From: Parazoarcus communis
GTDB taxonomy: Bacteria > Pseudomonadota > Gammaproteobacteria > Burkholderiales > Rhodocyclaceae
DNA: 64,000 bases
Reading direction: 5' to 3'
Assembly: GCF_003111645.1 (NCBI RefSeq)
Contig: NZ_CP022187.1
Location: 2,604,001-2,668,000, forward strand
Below, one piece after another: positions 38,752-46,618 of this stretch. Below the pieces are notes generated by a model that was given only the letters and a program-made list of their open reading frames with translations, made no database searches and was not told the DNA's origin. Within the stretch, counting starts at the first letter, position 1. Every line of letters begins with the position of its first letter. The position numbers and the translations under genes are program-made.

Positions 38752-38963
38752 AGCGCGCCGCTGTGGTTGGCGGTCGGGCTGTCGAGAGCGCCGGATCGTC
38801 GGGCGTCTGCGGGGAAACAAGACGGTGCATGTCTGAGTGAGCGTAGCGAGCGAGTTTGCACCGTCGCCCCGCAGACGTTCGACGAGCCGGGAAGCCGAAG
38901 GCCGCGAACGTCTGCCCGACCGACAACCGCAGCGGTACGAGCGCTTCGCGTGGCGGCCTCTGC
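38734..38963. repeat. 230-bp nested imperfect palindrome inside the cobalamin operon
   Basis: Three nested pairs of arms share a centre: 38734-38756 with 38941-38963 (22 of 23 bases), 38761-38778 with 38915-38932 (16 of 18), and 38804-38814/38821-38829 with 38867-38877/38857-38865 (perfect, one bulge). The terminal loop 38830-38857 reads TGTCTGAGTGAGCGTAGCGA followed by GCGAGTTT and resembles the loops of elements A and B near cysN. No ORF is credible within it. Confidence 0.9.
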
Positions 38964-39023
38964 GGGCCACCCCCACCTGGACGTAACGACTTAACAGGAT
39001 CCATATAGAAGAAAGAATCCGCC

Positions 39024-39800
39024 ATGACCCAACACCTCCCCTTCCCCAATAACAAAGTCGCCGTCGTCTCGATCACCCGGCACGGCATTGCGCTCGCCGG
39101 CAAGGTGGTGGCCGCCCTGCCCGGCGCCACCCTGTTCGCGCCGGAGAAATTTCACCGCGAAGCCGAGGCGGCCGCACCGGGTGCCTTTGCCTGCTTCACC
39201 GGCAAGACCGGCGATCAGATTCCCGCACTGTTCGCGGCTTTCGACGGCATCATCTGTATCGTTTCGCTCGGTGCGGTCGTTCGACTCATCGCACCGCATC
39301 TGAAGAACAAGGAGAGCGATCCCGGCATCGTGGTACTCGACGAAGCCGGGCGTTACGCCATCCCCGTACTCTCCGGGCACCTGGGCGGCGCCAACGCACT
39401 GGCCGGCGTGCTTGCGCAGACCCTTGGCGCACAGCAGGTGCTCACCACGGCCTCAGATGCCCGCGAAACCCTCGCGGTCGATCTGCTCGGTCGCGAACTG
39501 GGCTGGACTTTCGAAGCCAGCCATGACGAAATCGTGCGAGCCAGCGCCGCCGTCGTGAACGACGAACCGGTTGCGCTGGTACAGGAAACCGGCAGCACCG
39601 ACTGGTGGACGCGCCACGCCAACGGTCGCAGCGGCAGCCTGCCCGCCAATCTGCACCGCTTCGACCGCCTTGAAGACATCGACCCGGATGCCTTCGGCGC
39701 CGTGCTGTGGGTCAGCAACCGCAGCCTGCCTGACACGCTTGCCGAGCGTTTAAGTGGCAAGAAGGTCATCTACCGCCCCACTGCTGCGAGCGTGCAATGA
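39024..39800 (+). CDS. cbiG: CbiG, N-terminal and central domains (cobalt-precorrin-5A hydrolase, part 1)
   Basis: 258 residues. KVAVVSITRHGIALAGKVVAALPGA and FDGIICIVSLGAVVRLIAPHLKNKESDPGIVVLDEAGRYAIPVLSGHLGGAN are CbiG core motifs, split here for length only. The protein stops where the full-length family continues with a C-terminal domain, which is supplied by the next gene. CbiG opens the delta-lactone and releases acetaldehyde in the anaerobic route. It resumes the operon after the palindrome, 272 bases beyond cobI. Confidence 0.88.
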   Translation: MTQHLPFPNNKVAVVSITRHGIALAGKVVAALPGATLFAPEKFHREAEAAAPGAFACFTGKTGDQIPALFAAFDGIICIVSLGAVVRLIAPHLKNKESDPGIVVLDEAGRYAIPVLSGHLGGANALAGVLAQTLGAQQVLTTASDARETLAVDLLGRELGWTFEASHDEIVRASAAVVNDEPVALVQETGSTDWWTRHANGRSGSLPANLHRFDRLEDIDPDAFGAVLWVSNRSLPDTLAERLSGKKVIYRPTAASVQ

Positions 39801-40192
39801 AAGTCGCACTTGGGCTCGGCTGCGACCGCGGCACTCCGTTCGAAACCCTCGCCCGTGCGGTCAATGAAGCGCTGGCGGCCGCCGGCGTCGGTCTGGAAGC
39901 GGTCAGCGCAGTGGCCAGCATCGACCTCAAGGCAGACGAACCCGGCCTGGCGCTGCTCGCAGCCGTTCACGGCTGGCGCATCGCGTTTCACCCTGCCGCC
40001 CGCCTCGCCGCGATCGCGGTACCCAACCCGTCCGACACCGTGCGTCGCTACACCGGCACGCCCTCGGTCTCGGAAGCCGCCGCGCTGCTCGCGGCCAATG
40101 CGGGCCAGGACGCGCTGCTGGTCGAAAAACACAAGGTGCGCGGCACTGACGGCAAGAACGCCACCATCTCCATCGCAAGGATCACCGAATGA
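39797..40192 (+). CDS. CbiG C-terminal domain / CobE-like protein (part 2)
   Basis: 131 residues, overlapping the previous stop by 4 bases (ATGA). MKVALGLGCDRGTPFETLARAV, SIDLKADEPGLALLA and YTGTPSVSEAAALLA are the CobE/CbiG-C fold. In most anaerobic operons this is fused to CbiG. As a separate gene it resembles CobE. Translational coupling suggests a 1:1 complex with the upstream product. Confidence 0.87.
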   Translation: MKVALGLGCDRGTPFETLARAVNEALAAAGVGLEAVSAVASIDLKADEPGLALLAAVHGWRIAFHPAARLAAIAVPNPSDTVRRYTGTPSVSEAAALLAANAGQDALLVEKHKVRGTDGKNATISIARITE

Positions 40193-41172
40193 ACACGACA
40201 ACTGGCAAGGGCAAGATCATGCTCGTGGGCCTCGGCCCCGGCAGTCACGACCACCTCACCGCGCGTGCGCGCGCCGCCATCGCGGAGGCCGACACCATCA
40301 TCGGCTACGTCACCTATATCAAGCTCGTCGCCGACCTGCTCGAAGGCAAGGAAGTGATCAGAAAGTCGATGACGGAGGAACTTGACCGCGCCATCGAATC
40401 GCTCGCCCGCGCCCGGCAGGGCAAGAAGGTGGCGCTGATCTCCTCGGGCGATGCCGGTGTATATGGCATGGCGGGGCCGACCTTCGAAGTGCTGTTTCAG
40501 GCCGGGTGGACACCCGACTCGGACATCGAGGTCGAGATCATCCCCGGCGCATCCGCACTCAACACCTGCGCAGCGCTGGTCGGCGCCCCGCTCACGCACG
40601 ATTTCTGCGCCATTTCGCTGTCCGATCTGCTTACCCCCTGGGCCACCATTGCGCGCCGCCTCGACGCCGTCGCCTACGCCGATTTCGTGGTCGCCCTCTA
40701 CAACCCCAAGAGCGGTCGCCGCACACGCCAGATCGTCGAAGCCCAGCGCCTGTTCCTGCGCCACCGCCGGCCGGATACCCCGGTGGCGATCGTCAAGTCG
40801 GCCTATCGCCCAAAACAACGCATCGAGTTCACCACACTGGAGAGGATGAGCGAGTGCGACATCGGCATGCTCACCACCGTCCTCATCGGCAACTCAAACA
40901 CCTTCGTGCGCGACGGCCTGATGGTGACGCCACGCGGCTACAGCAACAAGTACGACGTCGCCGATGGCGAGCGCGCCACCCGCAGCGGCGAACAGGCCGG
41001 GCGCTCGCTCAGCACCGGCCTCAATGGCTGGCTGGAATCCCTTCGCATAAGCGATGAAACGCCCGCACAACTGGCAGCGCATTACAGACTTCCGCTCGAT
41101 TACATCATCGCCACGCTTGCCGATCTGCCCCACACTGAGGCCGAGCCCGTCACCGAGGAGGGCCACGCATGA
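40189..41172 (+). CDS. cobJ: Precorrin-3B / cobalt-precorrin-3 C17-methyltransferase (ring contraction)
   Basis: 327 residues. IMLVGLGPGSHDHLTARARAAI, ISSGDAGVYGMAGP and IIPGASALNTCAALVGAPLTHDFC match CobJ/CbiH. The methylase core ends near residue 265; the remaining 60 residues form an extension rich in Glu and Leu without cysteines. It carries out C17 methylation with ring contraction. It overlaps both neighbours by 4 bases, tying it to the CobE-like protein and the ferredoxin-like protein. Confidence 0.92.
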   Translation: MNTTTGKGKIMLVGLGPGSHDHLTARARAAIAEADTIIGYVTYIKLVADLLEGKEVIRKSMTEELDRAIESLARARQGKKVALISSGDAGVYGMAGPTFEVLFQAGWTPDSDIEVEIIPGASALNTCAALVGAPLTHDFCAISLSDLLTPWATIARRLDAVAYADFVVALYNPKSGRRTRQIVEAQRLFLRHRRPDTPVAIVKSAYRPKQRIEFTTLERMSECDIGMLTTVLIGNSNTFVRDGLMVTPRGYSNKYDVADGERATRSGEQAGRSLSTGLNGWLESLRISDETPAQLAAHYRLPLDYIIATLADLPHTEAEPVTEEGHA

Positions 41173-41549
41173 ACCATCACGATTCAACTGAAAAACCCGG
41201 TACAGGCGCCTTGGTCGAGAAGCCGAAGCTCGGCAGCTACCGCCGCCATCTTCTGGTGTGCACCGGTCCGCGCTGCAGCGCCAACAGCGAGGCGCAGGCC
41301 GTGTTCGACAGCCTGGGCGAGCGCTTCAAGCTCGCCGGGCTGGACCAGGGCGAGCTGCGCGTGAAACGCACCCGGGTGTCCTGCTTTGCAGCGTGCAAGG
41401 GCGGTCCCATCCTGTGCGTGCAGCCGGACGGCGTGTGGTACTACAACGTCACCCCGGAAAACATGCAGCGAATCGTCGACCAGCACCTGGTGGGCGGCAA
41501 GGTGGTTACCGATCTCGTCTTTCACCAGGGCCCCACCCTTACCGCCTGA
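41169..41549 (+). CDS. Small (2Fe-2S) ferredoxin-like protein of the cobalamin operon
   Basis: 126 residues. The thioredoxin-like ferredoxin pattern is visible: LLVCTGPRCSANSE (C-x4-C) at about residue 30, then SCFAACKGGPILCVQPDGVWY with the remaining cysteines at about residues 71-75 and 82. Similar proteins are encoded in cobalamin operons of other proteobacteria (sometimes named CbiW). It is the last gene of the operon and overlaps cobJ by 4 bases. A role in electron transfer or cluster assembly for a corrin enzyme is inferred. Confidence 0.83.
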   Translation: MNHHDSTEKPGTGALVEKPKLGSYRRHLLVCTGPRCSANSEAQAVFDSLGERFKLAGLDQGELRVKRTRVSCFAACKGGPILCVQPDGVWYYNVTPENMQRIVDQHLVGGKVVTDLVFHQGPTLTA

Positions 41550-41559
41550 CGCCACTCAG

Positions 41560-41592
41560 TCCATACGCACGGGTATGGAATATACGTATAAT
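41560..41592 (+). promoter_or_regulatory. Candidate promoter and operators upstream of the acetyl-CoA hydrolase gene
   Basis: A perfect TATAAT (41587-41592) lies 50 bases before the ATG. Overlapping or just upstream are an inverted repeat TCCATAC-N6-GTATGGA (41560-41579) and the palindrome TATACGTATA (41581-41590). No good -35 exists, which suggests an activator- or repressor-controlled promoter. Confidence 0.5.
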
Positions 41593-41642
41593 CCCCTATA
41601 CAGACGCATATAAAAGCATTTGATAGGAGAGAGAGGGTGAGC

Positions 41643-42932
41643 ATGCAGACGCTTTACGATCAGAAGAGGATGAGCCCGGCCGACGCCGTGGGCATGATCA
41701 GCAACGGCAACACCGTCGTGGTCCCGACCGGTGTTGGCGAACCGCCTGCGCTGCTGCAGGCGCTGTCCGACCGCCGCCACACGCTGCGCGATGTCGCCGT
41801 CAGCCAGATCTTGCCGCTGCGCAAGTTCGCCTACCTCGACCCTGAGACCCATGCCAACATCCGGCATGACGCCTATTTCTTCGGCGGCGCCACCCGCGCG
41901 GGTGGGCAGTCGGGCTGGGTCGATTTCGTCCCCGCCTACTTTTCCGAACTGCCGATGCTGATCGACCGCGGGCTGACCCCGGCCGACGTGGTCATGACCA
42001 TGGCTTCGCCGATGGACGAGTACGGCTACTTCTCGCTCTCGCTTGCACCTGACTACACCATGGCTGCCGTGCGCAAGGCGCGCGTCATCCTGCTCGAGGT
42101 GAACCCGAACGTTCCCTACGCCAACGGCGACTGCCACGTGCACATCTCGCAGGTGTCCGGCCTGGTCGAAAGCGACGATGAACTGTTTGAAGTCGGCCTG
42201 CCGACCATCGGCCCGATCCAGGAAGCCATTGGCAAGCACGTGGCCGAACTCATCGACGATGGCGCCACGCTGCAGATCGGCTACGGTGGCATTCCCGATG
42301 CGGTCGTGATGCAGTTGCAGCACAAGCGCGACCTCGGCATTCACACCGAAATGATCGGCGACGGCATCCTGTCGCTGATCGAAAGTGGCGCCGTCACCAA
42401 CCGCCGCAAGACCTTCATGCCCGGCAAGATGGTCGCCACCTTCGCGCTCGGTTCGCGCAAGCTGTATCGCTTCCTGCATCGCAACCCGATGCTGGAGATG
42501 CATCCGGTCGACTTCACCAACGACCCCTACATCGCCGCCCGCAACGACAATCTGTGCTGCATCAACGCCACGCTGCAGATCGATCTGCTCGGACAGTGCG
42601 GTTCGGAAAGCCTCGGCCACACGCCCTACTCAGGCACCGGCGGGCAGGTGGACTTCGTGCGCGCTGCCAACCGCTCGAAAAACGGCAAGGCCTTCATCGT
42701 GCTGCCTTCGACCGCAAAGAACGACACCATCTCGCGCATCGCGCCGGTGCTGTGCCCGGGCACCCACGTGACCACCAGCAAGAACGACATCAACTACGTG
42801 GTGACCGAGTACGGCGTTGCACAACTGCGAGGCAAGACCGCCAGGCAACGCGCAGAAGCGCTCATCGGCATCGCGCACCCGAACTTCCGCGAAGAACTGC
42901 GTGAAGCCGCGCGCAAGATGAATCTGGCTTGA
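41643..42932 (+). CDS. Acetyl-CoA hydrolase/transferase family protein
   Basis: 429 residues from ATG at 41643; a GTG two codons earlier (41637) is an alternative, both served by AGGAGAGAG. The coenzyme A transferase fold shows GYGGIPDAVVMQL and TEMIGDGILSLIESGAVTNRRKT-type conservation, and the catalytic Glu near IHTEM. The C-terminal half has VTEYGVAQLRGKTARQRAEALI. It would move CoA between acetyl-CoA and another acid, or hydrolyse it. The gene is transcribed separately from the cobalamin operon. The substrate cannot be told. Confidence 0.88.
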   Translation: MQTLYDQKRMSPADAVGMISNGNTVVVPTGVGEPPALLQALSDRRHTLRDVAVSQILPLRKFAYLDPETHANIRHDAYFFGGATRAGGQSGWVDFVPAYFSELPMLIDRGLTPADVVMTMASPMDEYGYFSLSLAPDYTMAAVRKARVILLEVNPNVPYANGDCHVHISQVSGLVESDDELFEVGLPTIGPIQEAIGKHVAELIDDGATLQIGYGGIPDAVVMQLQHKRDLGIHTEMIGDGILSLIESGAVTNRRKTFMPGKMVATFALGSRKLYRFLHRNPMLEMHPVDFTNDPYIAARNDNLCCINATLQIDLLGQCGSESLGHTPYSGTGGQVDFVRAANRSKNGKAFIVLPSTAKNDTISRIAPVLCPGTHVTTSKNDINYVVTEYGVAQLRGKTARQRAEALIGIAHPNFREELREAARKMNLA

Positions 42933-42975
42933 CGCTTGAACCGTGGGCAGTGACAGATGCCCACTCGCAACATCT

Positions 42976-43017
42976 GATCGGAGACGCGAACGGGTCACCC
43001 CGTTCCCGTCTCCGATC
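42976..43017 (+). terminator. Long hairpin after the acetyl-CoA hydrolase gene
   Basis: 19-bp arms (42976-42994 with 42999-43017, one mismatch) with a 4-base loop, 43 bases after the stop. The trailing TGCTTTCC is a poor U-tract, but stem stability favours termination. Confidence 0.75.
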
Positions 43018-43098
43018 TGCTTTCCGCCTCACCCAGGGGCGTCAACACCTGAACAGACATCTGTATGGAGCGGAAAGACGCCTCTAAGACTTCAGCGA

Positions 43099-43114
43099 TG
43101 TGACGTAACGCACA
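43099..43114 (+). promoter_or_regulatory. CRP/FNR-family-like site upstream of the second PEP-CTERM gene
   Basis: TGTGACGTAACGCACA fits TGTGA-N6-TCACA with one mismatch and is centred on a longer inverted repeat CGATGTG/CACATCG. It lies about 100 bases before the start codon. The binding protein is unknown. Confidence 0.4.
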
Positions 43115-43152
43115 TCGAGCACTTTTATTCGATTTCGGCGTTTTAACCAGTA

Positions 43153-43185
43153 ATGGATAATTTATCCATTGCCGGGGATATCCCC
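43153..43185 (+). promoter_or_regulatory. Two adjacent perfect palindromes ahead of the second PEP-CTERM gene
   Basis: ATGGATAA-T-TTATCCAT (43153-43169) and GGGGATATCCCC (43174-43185) lie 28-60 bases before the ATG. Either may be an operator; the second would also form a hairpin in the leader RNA near the AGGAG ribosome-binding site. Confidence 0.45.
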
Positions 43186-43212
43186 CAACCCGATCGAACA
43201 GGAGCCCTCAAC

Positions 43213-43932
43213 ATGCGCATTCGCCCCCTCATTACCGCACTCGCACTTGGCGCCGGTGCGCTCGGGGCCAATCTCGCGCATGCAGACCTGATCCTGAATT
43301 TCCAGAACGTCGTCGCCGGCTCATCGAACGGCTCCATCAGCGTCCTCTCCAACGGCACCGTCAAGACCTCGACGGTCAGCGCCGGCATGATCAGTTTCAA
43401 GCAGAAGGCGCCGGGCGCAAGCGCTTACGACGACGACCTGCTCAACAGCTTCTGCATCGAACCCAAGACCAGCCTGCTGCGTGGCGACACCCTGTTCTCC
43501 ACCGGCACCCTCGCAGACCGCTTCGGTCAGCCGCAGCAGAATCTCATCTCGCGCCTCTACGATCTGCACTACGAGACCGTAGGCAGCGTCGCCGGCGCAG
43601 CACCGGCGTTCCAGCTCGCGCTATGGGAGATTGTGACTGACGGTGCCAGCCTGAGCCTGAGCGGCGGCAACTTCCTCACGACATCGAGCTTCGGCGGGGC
43701 TTTGACCATGGCCACGACCTGGCTGACCGAGCTCGCAACATGGAGCACCCAACTCGGGAGCCAGCCCTACAGCTCCGCGATGTACGACTTCGTCGCGCTG
43801 AGCGCAGGAAACTCGCAGGATCAGCTCACGGTAACGCGCCGTGCTCAGGACGTGCCGGAACCGGGCGTGCTGGCACTGCTGGGGATTGGCGCCGTTGCAG
43901 CGCTGGCGCGCCGACGCAGCGCCACCGTCTAG
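43213..43932 (+). CDS. PEP-CTERM sorting-domain protein (second copy type)
   Basis: 239 residues from ATG at 43213 (MRIRPLITALALGAGALGAN), with a signal peptide cut after AHA. An upstream in-frame ATG lies inside a palindrome and is rejected. The body resembles thioester-domain-like or Cys-poor exported proteins (NSFCIEPKTSL; FQLALWEIVTD). The end carries VPEPGVLALLGIGAVAALARRRS, an exosortase signal. It is unlike the first PEP-CTERM protein in sequence and control region. Confidence 0.92.
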   Translation: MRIRPLITALALGAGALGANLAHADLILNFQNVVAGSSNGSISVLSNGTVKTSTVSAGMISFKQKAPGASAYDDDLLNSFCIEPKTSLLRGDTLFSTGTLADRFGQPQQNLISRLYDLHYETVGSVAGAAPAFQLALWEIVTDGASLSLSGGNFLTTSSFGGALTMATTWLTELATWSTQLGSQPYSSAMYDFVALSAGNSQDQLTVTRRAQDVPEPGVLALLGIGAVAALARRRSATV

Positions 43933-43954
43933 GACCCGAAACGCCATCACGCCG

Positions 43955-43972
43955 ACGCCCCGCAAGGGGCGT
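43955..43972 (+). terminator. Terminator of the second PEP-CTERM gene
   Basis: A 7-bp GC-rich stem ACGCCCC/GGGGCGT with a GCAA tetraloop lies 22 bases after the stop and is followed by TTCTC, a short U-tract. Confidence 0.7.
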
Positions 43973-44039
43973 TTCTCACTGATGAGCGGGACCGGACGAG
44001 GCGCAGCAGAATCTGACTGGCCAGTCTCCTGTCAGCCAG

Positions 44040-44243
44040 CGTCAACATTTGACATTCATGACCAGAAAACGTCAGTGCTTGACAGTCGCGCGTGACAATT
44101 CAAGCCCGGACACTGAAATCGATTGGCGACACGATCGCCCCTGACATTCACAGACAATACTCAAGCCACTGTTATTGAATGACAATCTTAAATATATCCT
44201 GAACTTCCCACTCCAGACCGAAGAACTGGCACAGCGCTTGCGA
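44040..44243 (+). promoter_or_regulatory. pilA control region: sigma54-type promoter with clustered GACA motifs
   Basis: TGGCACAGCGCTTGCG (44228-44243) matches the sigma54 -24/-12 consensus except the last base, about 50 bases before pilA. Upstream, eight GACA tetramers start at 44051, 44081, 44094, 44109, 44128, 44143, 44153 and 44181. In Pseudomonas, PilR activates pilA from repeated TGTC-type sites (GACA on the other strand), so this fits a PilR-like activator region. The sequence from 43973 to 44040 shows nothing else. Confidence 0.75.
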
Positions 44244-44292
44244 TAGCTAAGTCAAGCGGGTCTTCCGCGTTGATCCATCAAGGAGAGAAGTC

Positions 44293-44730
44293 ATGAAAAA
44301 AGTCCAACAAGGTTTCACCCTTATCGAACTGATGATCGTCGTGGCGATCATCGGCATTCTGGCTGCTGTGGCCATCCCCCAGTACCAGGACTACGTCACC
44401 CGCGCCAAGCTTTCGAAGGTCAACGTCGCCGTCGATCCGGTCAAGACCGCTGTCGCGATGTTCGCTCAGGAAAACGCCGGTGTCGGCACGATCCCGGCCA
44501 ACGGCTGGACCTCGCTCGGCCTTGCAGGCGCTCCGACGGCAACGACCGAGGTCTCCGGCATCACTGTGACGGCAGCGACCGGCGCGATCGTGGCCACGCT
44601 TCGTAGCATCGGTACCGGCTATGATGGCTCAACCGTGACCTACACGCCGACGGTTGGCAACTCTGCCGTGACCTGGGCGGTTACCTGCAGCTACTCGCAT
44701 GCAAACATGACGAAGACCTTCGGTTGCTAA
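44293..44730 (+). CDS. pilA: Type IV major pilin
   Basis: 145 residues. Short 7-residue leader MKKVQQG is followed by [20 protein letters not shown], the prepilin peptidase site and N-terminal helix with Glu5. Two cysteines near the C-terminus ([15 protein letters not shown]) should form the disulfide loop. The small size and Ser/Thr-rich loop suit a major pilin. It stands alone, under a sigma54-type promoter, and is closed by a terminator shared in position with the convergent gene. Confidence 0.95.
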   Translation: MKKVQQGFTLIELMIVVAIIGILAAVAIPQYQDYVTRAKLSKVNVAVDPVKTAVAMFAQENAGVGTIPANGWTSLGLAGAPTATTEVSGITVTAATGAIVATLRSIGTGYDGSTVTYTPTVGNSAVTWAVTCSYSHANMTKTFGC

Positions 44731-44749
44731 GCTTCACCAGCTAAGCGCC

Positions 44750-46393
44750 CTACCTCAAGGGGCAGGCTTCAGACTCTGAAGCCTGCCCTTTTTCCGTTCG
44801 TTTTTCCGCAAGTTCGTCCAGTTTCATTTTCGCAAACAGGACCCCCAGCGTCCGGCCGCGCTCGTAATCGCGCTCCGCTGCAAGCAGGCAGCCCATGCGC
44901 TCGAACGCCAGACCTCTGCCGTAGAACGAAGCCCCCACCTCGTGCAAGTCAATTGCGTGGCTGAAGTCGGCAACGGCTTCCGGATAGCGCCCCAGCCTCA
45001 GGTACGCCTCGGCCCGCTGCTCATAGGCCTGACGCACGCCCGGGCTCAGCGCGATGACCCGGTCCAGATCGGCAACCCCCTCCGCTATCCTCCTCGCCTT
45101 GATGCTCTGCAAGCCCCGGTTGAAAAAGATCCGGTCCGCACCCCGGACATCGGCAGCCGGCAGCTTTCTGGCTGCGTCGTCCCATGCAGACCATTCGCTT
45201 TCCATGCTGTGCAGGCGATCCTCCGACAGGTAAAACAGTACGCCGCAGGCCAGCACTGTCAGCACCACAAGCCCCTTCACCGGCAACAGTCTCAGGAGTG
45301 AGGCAAGCACCATGACAAAGCCAGGCGCCCAGAGATAGCTGCGATAGAGGACAAAAGGCTCCTGAAATCGAACTGACGAGAACTCCACGAGAAACGAAAT
45401 CCAGAAATACAGAATGCCGACGCCTGCGAGCTTCCAGCGTCTTGACACGAAGACGAGTGCAGCGCCGAGGAGCCCACAGGCCATGAACGCCACCAGCTTG
45501 AATACATCGGTCAGGCCCGGGGAGCCGCCAGCGATATATGCCCTCAGATCAATGGACATGGCACCCGTATCGGGAACGATCCACAGATACCAGTAGCGGA
45601 AGAAGAGCCCCGCCTGTGCCAGCGCACTGATCGACCAGCTTGATGCCGCCTTCCCGGCGCTGGCGTCAGCAAGCAGGTCGATTGCCACCGCTTGGGCACC
45701 GGGCTCAGCGACCGCCCCAACCAGCCCTTTCAGGGACAGAAAAACACGAAGCGCAGGCAATGCGCACAAGGCCAGATAGAGCAGGGTGCGGGGAAGCACC
45801 CCCGGTCTGCGGGCAGCGATGCCCAGCGCGCATGCAACAGCAGGCAGCAGGATCGCATGCTCTTTTGAGAACACCGCCATCGCATAGAACAAGGCCGAAA
45901 CGACAACATCCCGATAGCGCCCGTCTTCAATGGCGCGCCAGTAAAAGAGCAAGGACAGCAAGGAGAACAACGAGGCAAACAAGACCGTTCGTTGGACAAG
46001 GTAGGCAACGCCGTAGACCGCGACCGGATGAACGGCGAACACGGCACAGGCTGCAATCGCCCCCCACACGGCAGTGCTGGGCGGCGCTGAAAGATCAACG
46101 CTGGAGACCCGTGAGCACAGTGCAATCAGCACGAACACGTTCGCGAGATGCAGCATGAGGTTGAAAGCGCGCTGAACCTCTATGCTGCCGAAGATCAGCT
46201 GTATGAACCCGATGGTGAAGTACGGAAACGTCCTGGCATAGAAATCGAAAACGTTCTGGGCGTGATCAAACACCCGCCCCCCTGCGAACAGGTTATGGTC
46301 ATCAAATATGAGTGGATTGGAAAAGAACGGGGCATAAAGCACGACGGTGAAGACTGCGACGAGTCCAAGCACCAGTGAGCGAGTCTTGTTCAT
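44750..46393 (-). CDS. Multi-spanning membrane protein with C-terminal TPRs (glycosyltransferase-like)
   Basis: 547 residues. About ten membrane segments cover residues 1-400. An acidic motif FDDHNLF at about residue 30 and LVQRTVLFASLFSLLSLLFY resemble TMTC/PMT-type GT-C glycosyltransferases, which use a periplasmic acidic residue and a lipid-linked sugar. Residues about 425-520 hold two or three TPR units (FNRGLQSIKARRIAEGVADLD; AYLRLGRYPEAVADFSHAID). Position next to pilA, as with pilin O-glycosyltransferases in Pseudomonas, suggests pilin or surface-protein glycosylation, but this is inference. The orientation is convergent. Confidence 0.65.
   Translation of the reverse strand: MNKTRSLVLGLVAVFTVVLYAPFFSNPLIFDDHNLFAGGRVFDHAQNVFDFYARTFPYFTIGFIQLIFGSIEVQRAFNLMLHLANVFVLIALCSRVSSVDLSAPPSTAVWGAIAACAVFAVHPVAVYGVAYLVQRTVLFASLFSLLSLLFYWRAIEDGRYRDVVVSALFYAMAVFSKEHAILLPAVACALGIAARRPGVLPRTLLYLALCALPALRVFLSLKGLVGAVAEPGAQAVAIDLLADASAGKAASSWSISALAQAGLFFRYWYLWIVPDTGAMSIDLRAYIAGGSPGLTDVFKLVAFMACGLLGAALVFVSRRWKLAGVGILYFWISFLVEFSSVRFQEPFVLYRSYLWAPGFVMVLASLLRLLPVKGLVVLTVLACGVLFYLSEDRLHSMESEWSAWDDAARKLPAADVRGADRIFFNRGLQSIKARRIAEGVADLDRVIALSPGVRQAYEQRAEAYLRLGRYPEAVADFSHAIDLHEVGASFYGRGLAFERMGCLLAAERDYERGRTLGVLFAKMKLDELAEKRTEKGQASESEACPLR
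44760..44793 (+). terminator. Rho-independent terminator of pilA
   Basis: A perfect 13-bp stem GGGCAGGCTTCAG/CTGAAGCCTGCCC with a 3-base loop and TTTTT, 30 bases after the pilA stop. It lies within the last codons of the convergent gene. Confidence 0.92.
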
Positions 46394-46618
46394 TGTTTCA
46401 TCATCCGATTACCTGACATCCCTGCGGCAATAGTCTTCAAGACCTCGAACACAGCACCAGGCAGGCACTGCGGACGCAAGACGCACTCACGTGGGCACGC
46501 TGCCCAGACAGGGGAGAATACGACTTCGAGTTCCCGGCTTCCCTACCGGAGAAAGGCGCTGACAGTCTAAAGATATTCGGCGCGCTGCCGAAACTGTCTA
46601 CAGCGCAAAGGAATTTCG

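Noticed and set aside
43153-43212. Earlier ATG start of the second PEP-CTERM protein
   Set aside because: That ATG lies in a perfect palindrome and precedes 20 residues with no signal-peptide character; the ATG at 43213 has AGGAG upstream and starts the signal peptide.
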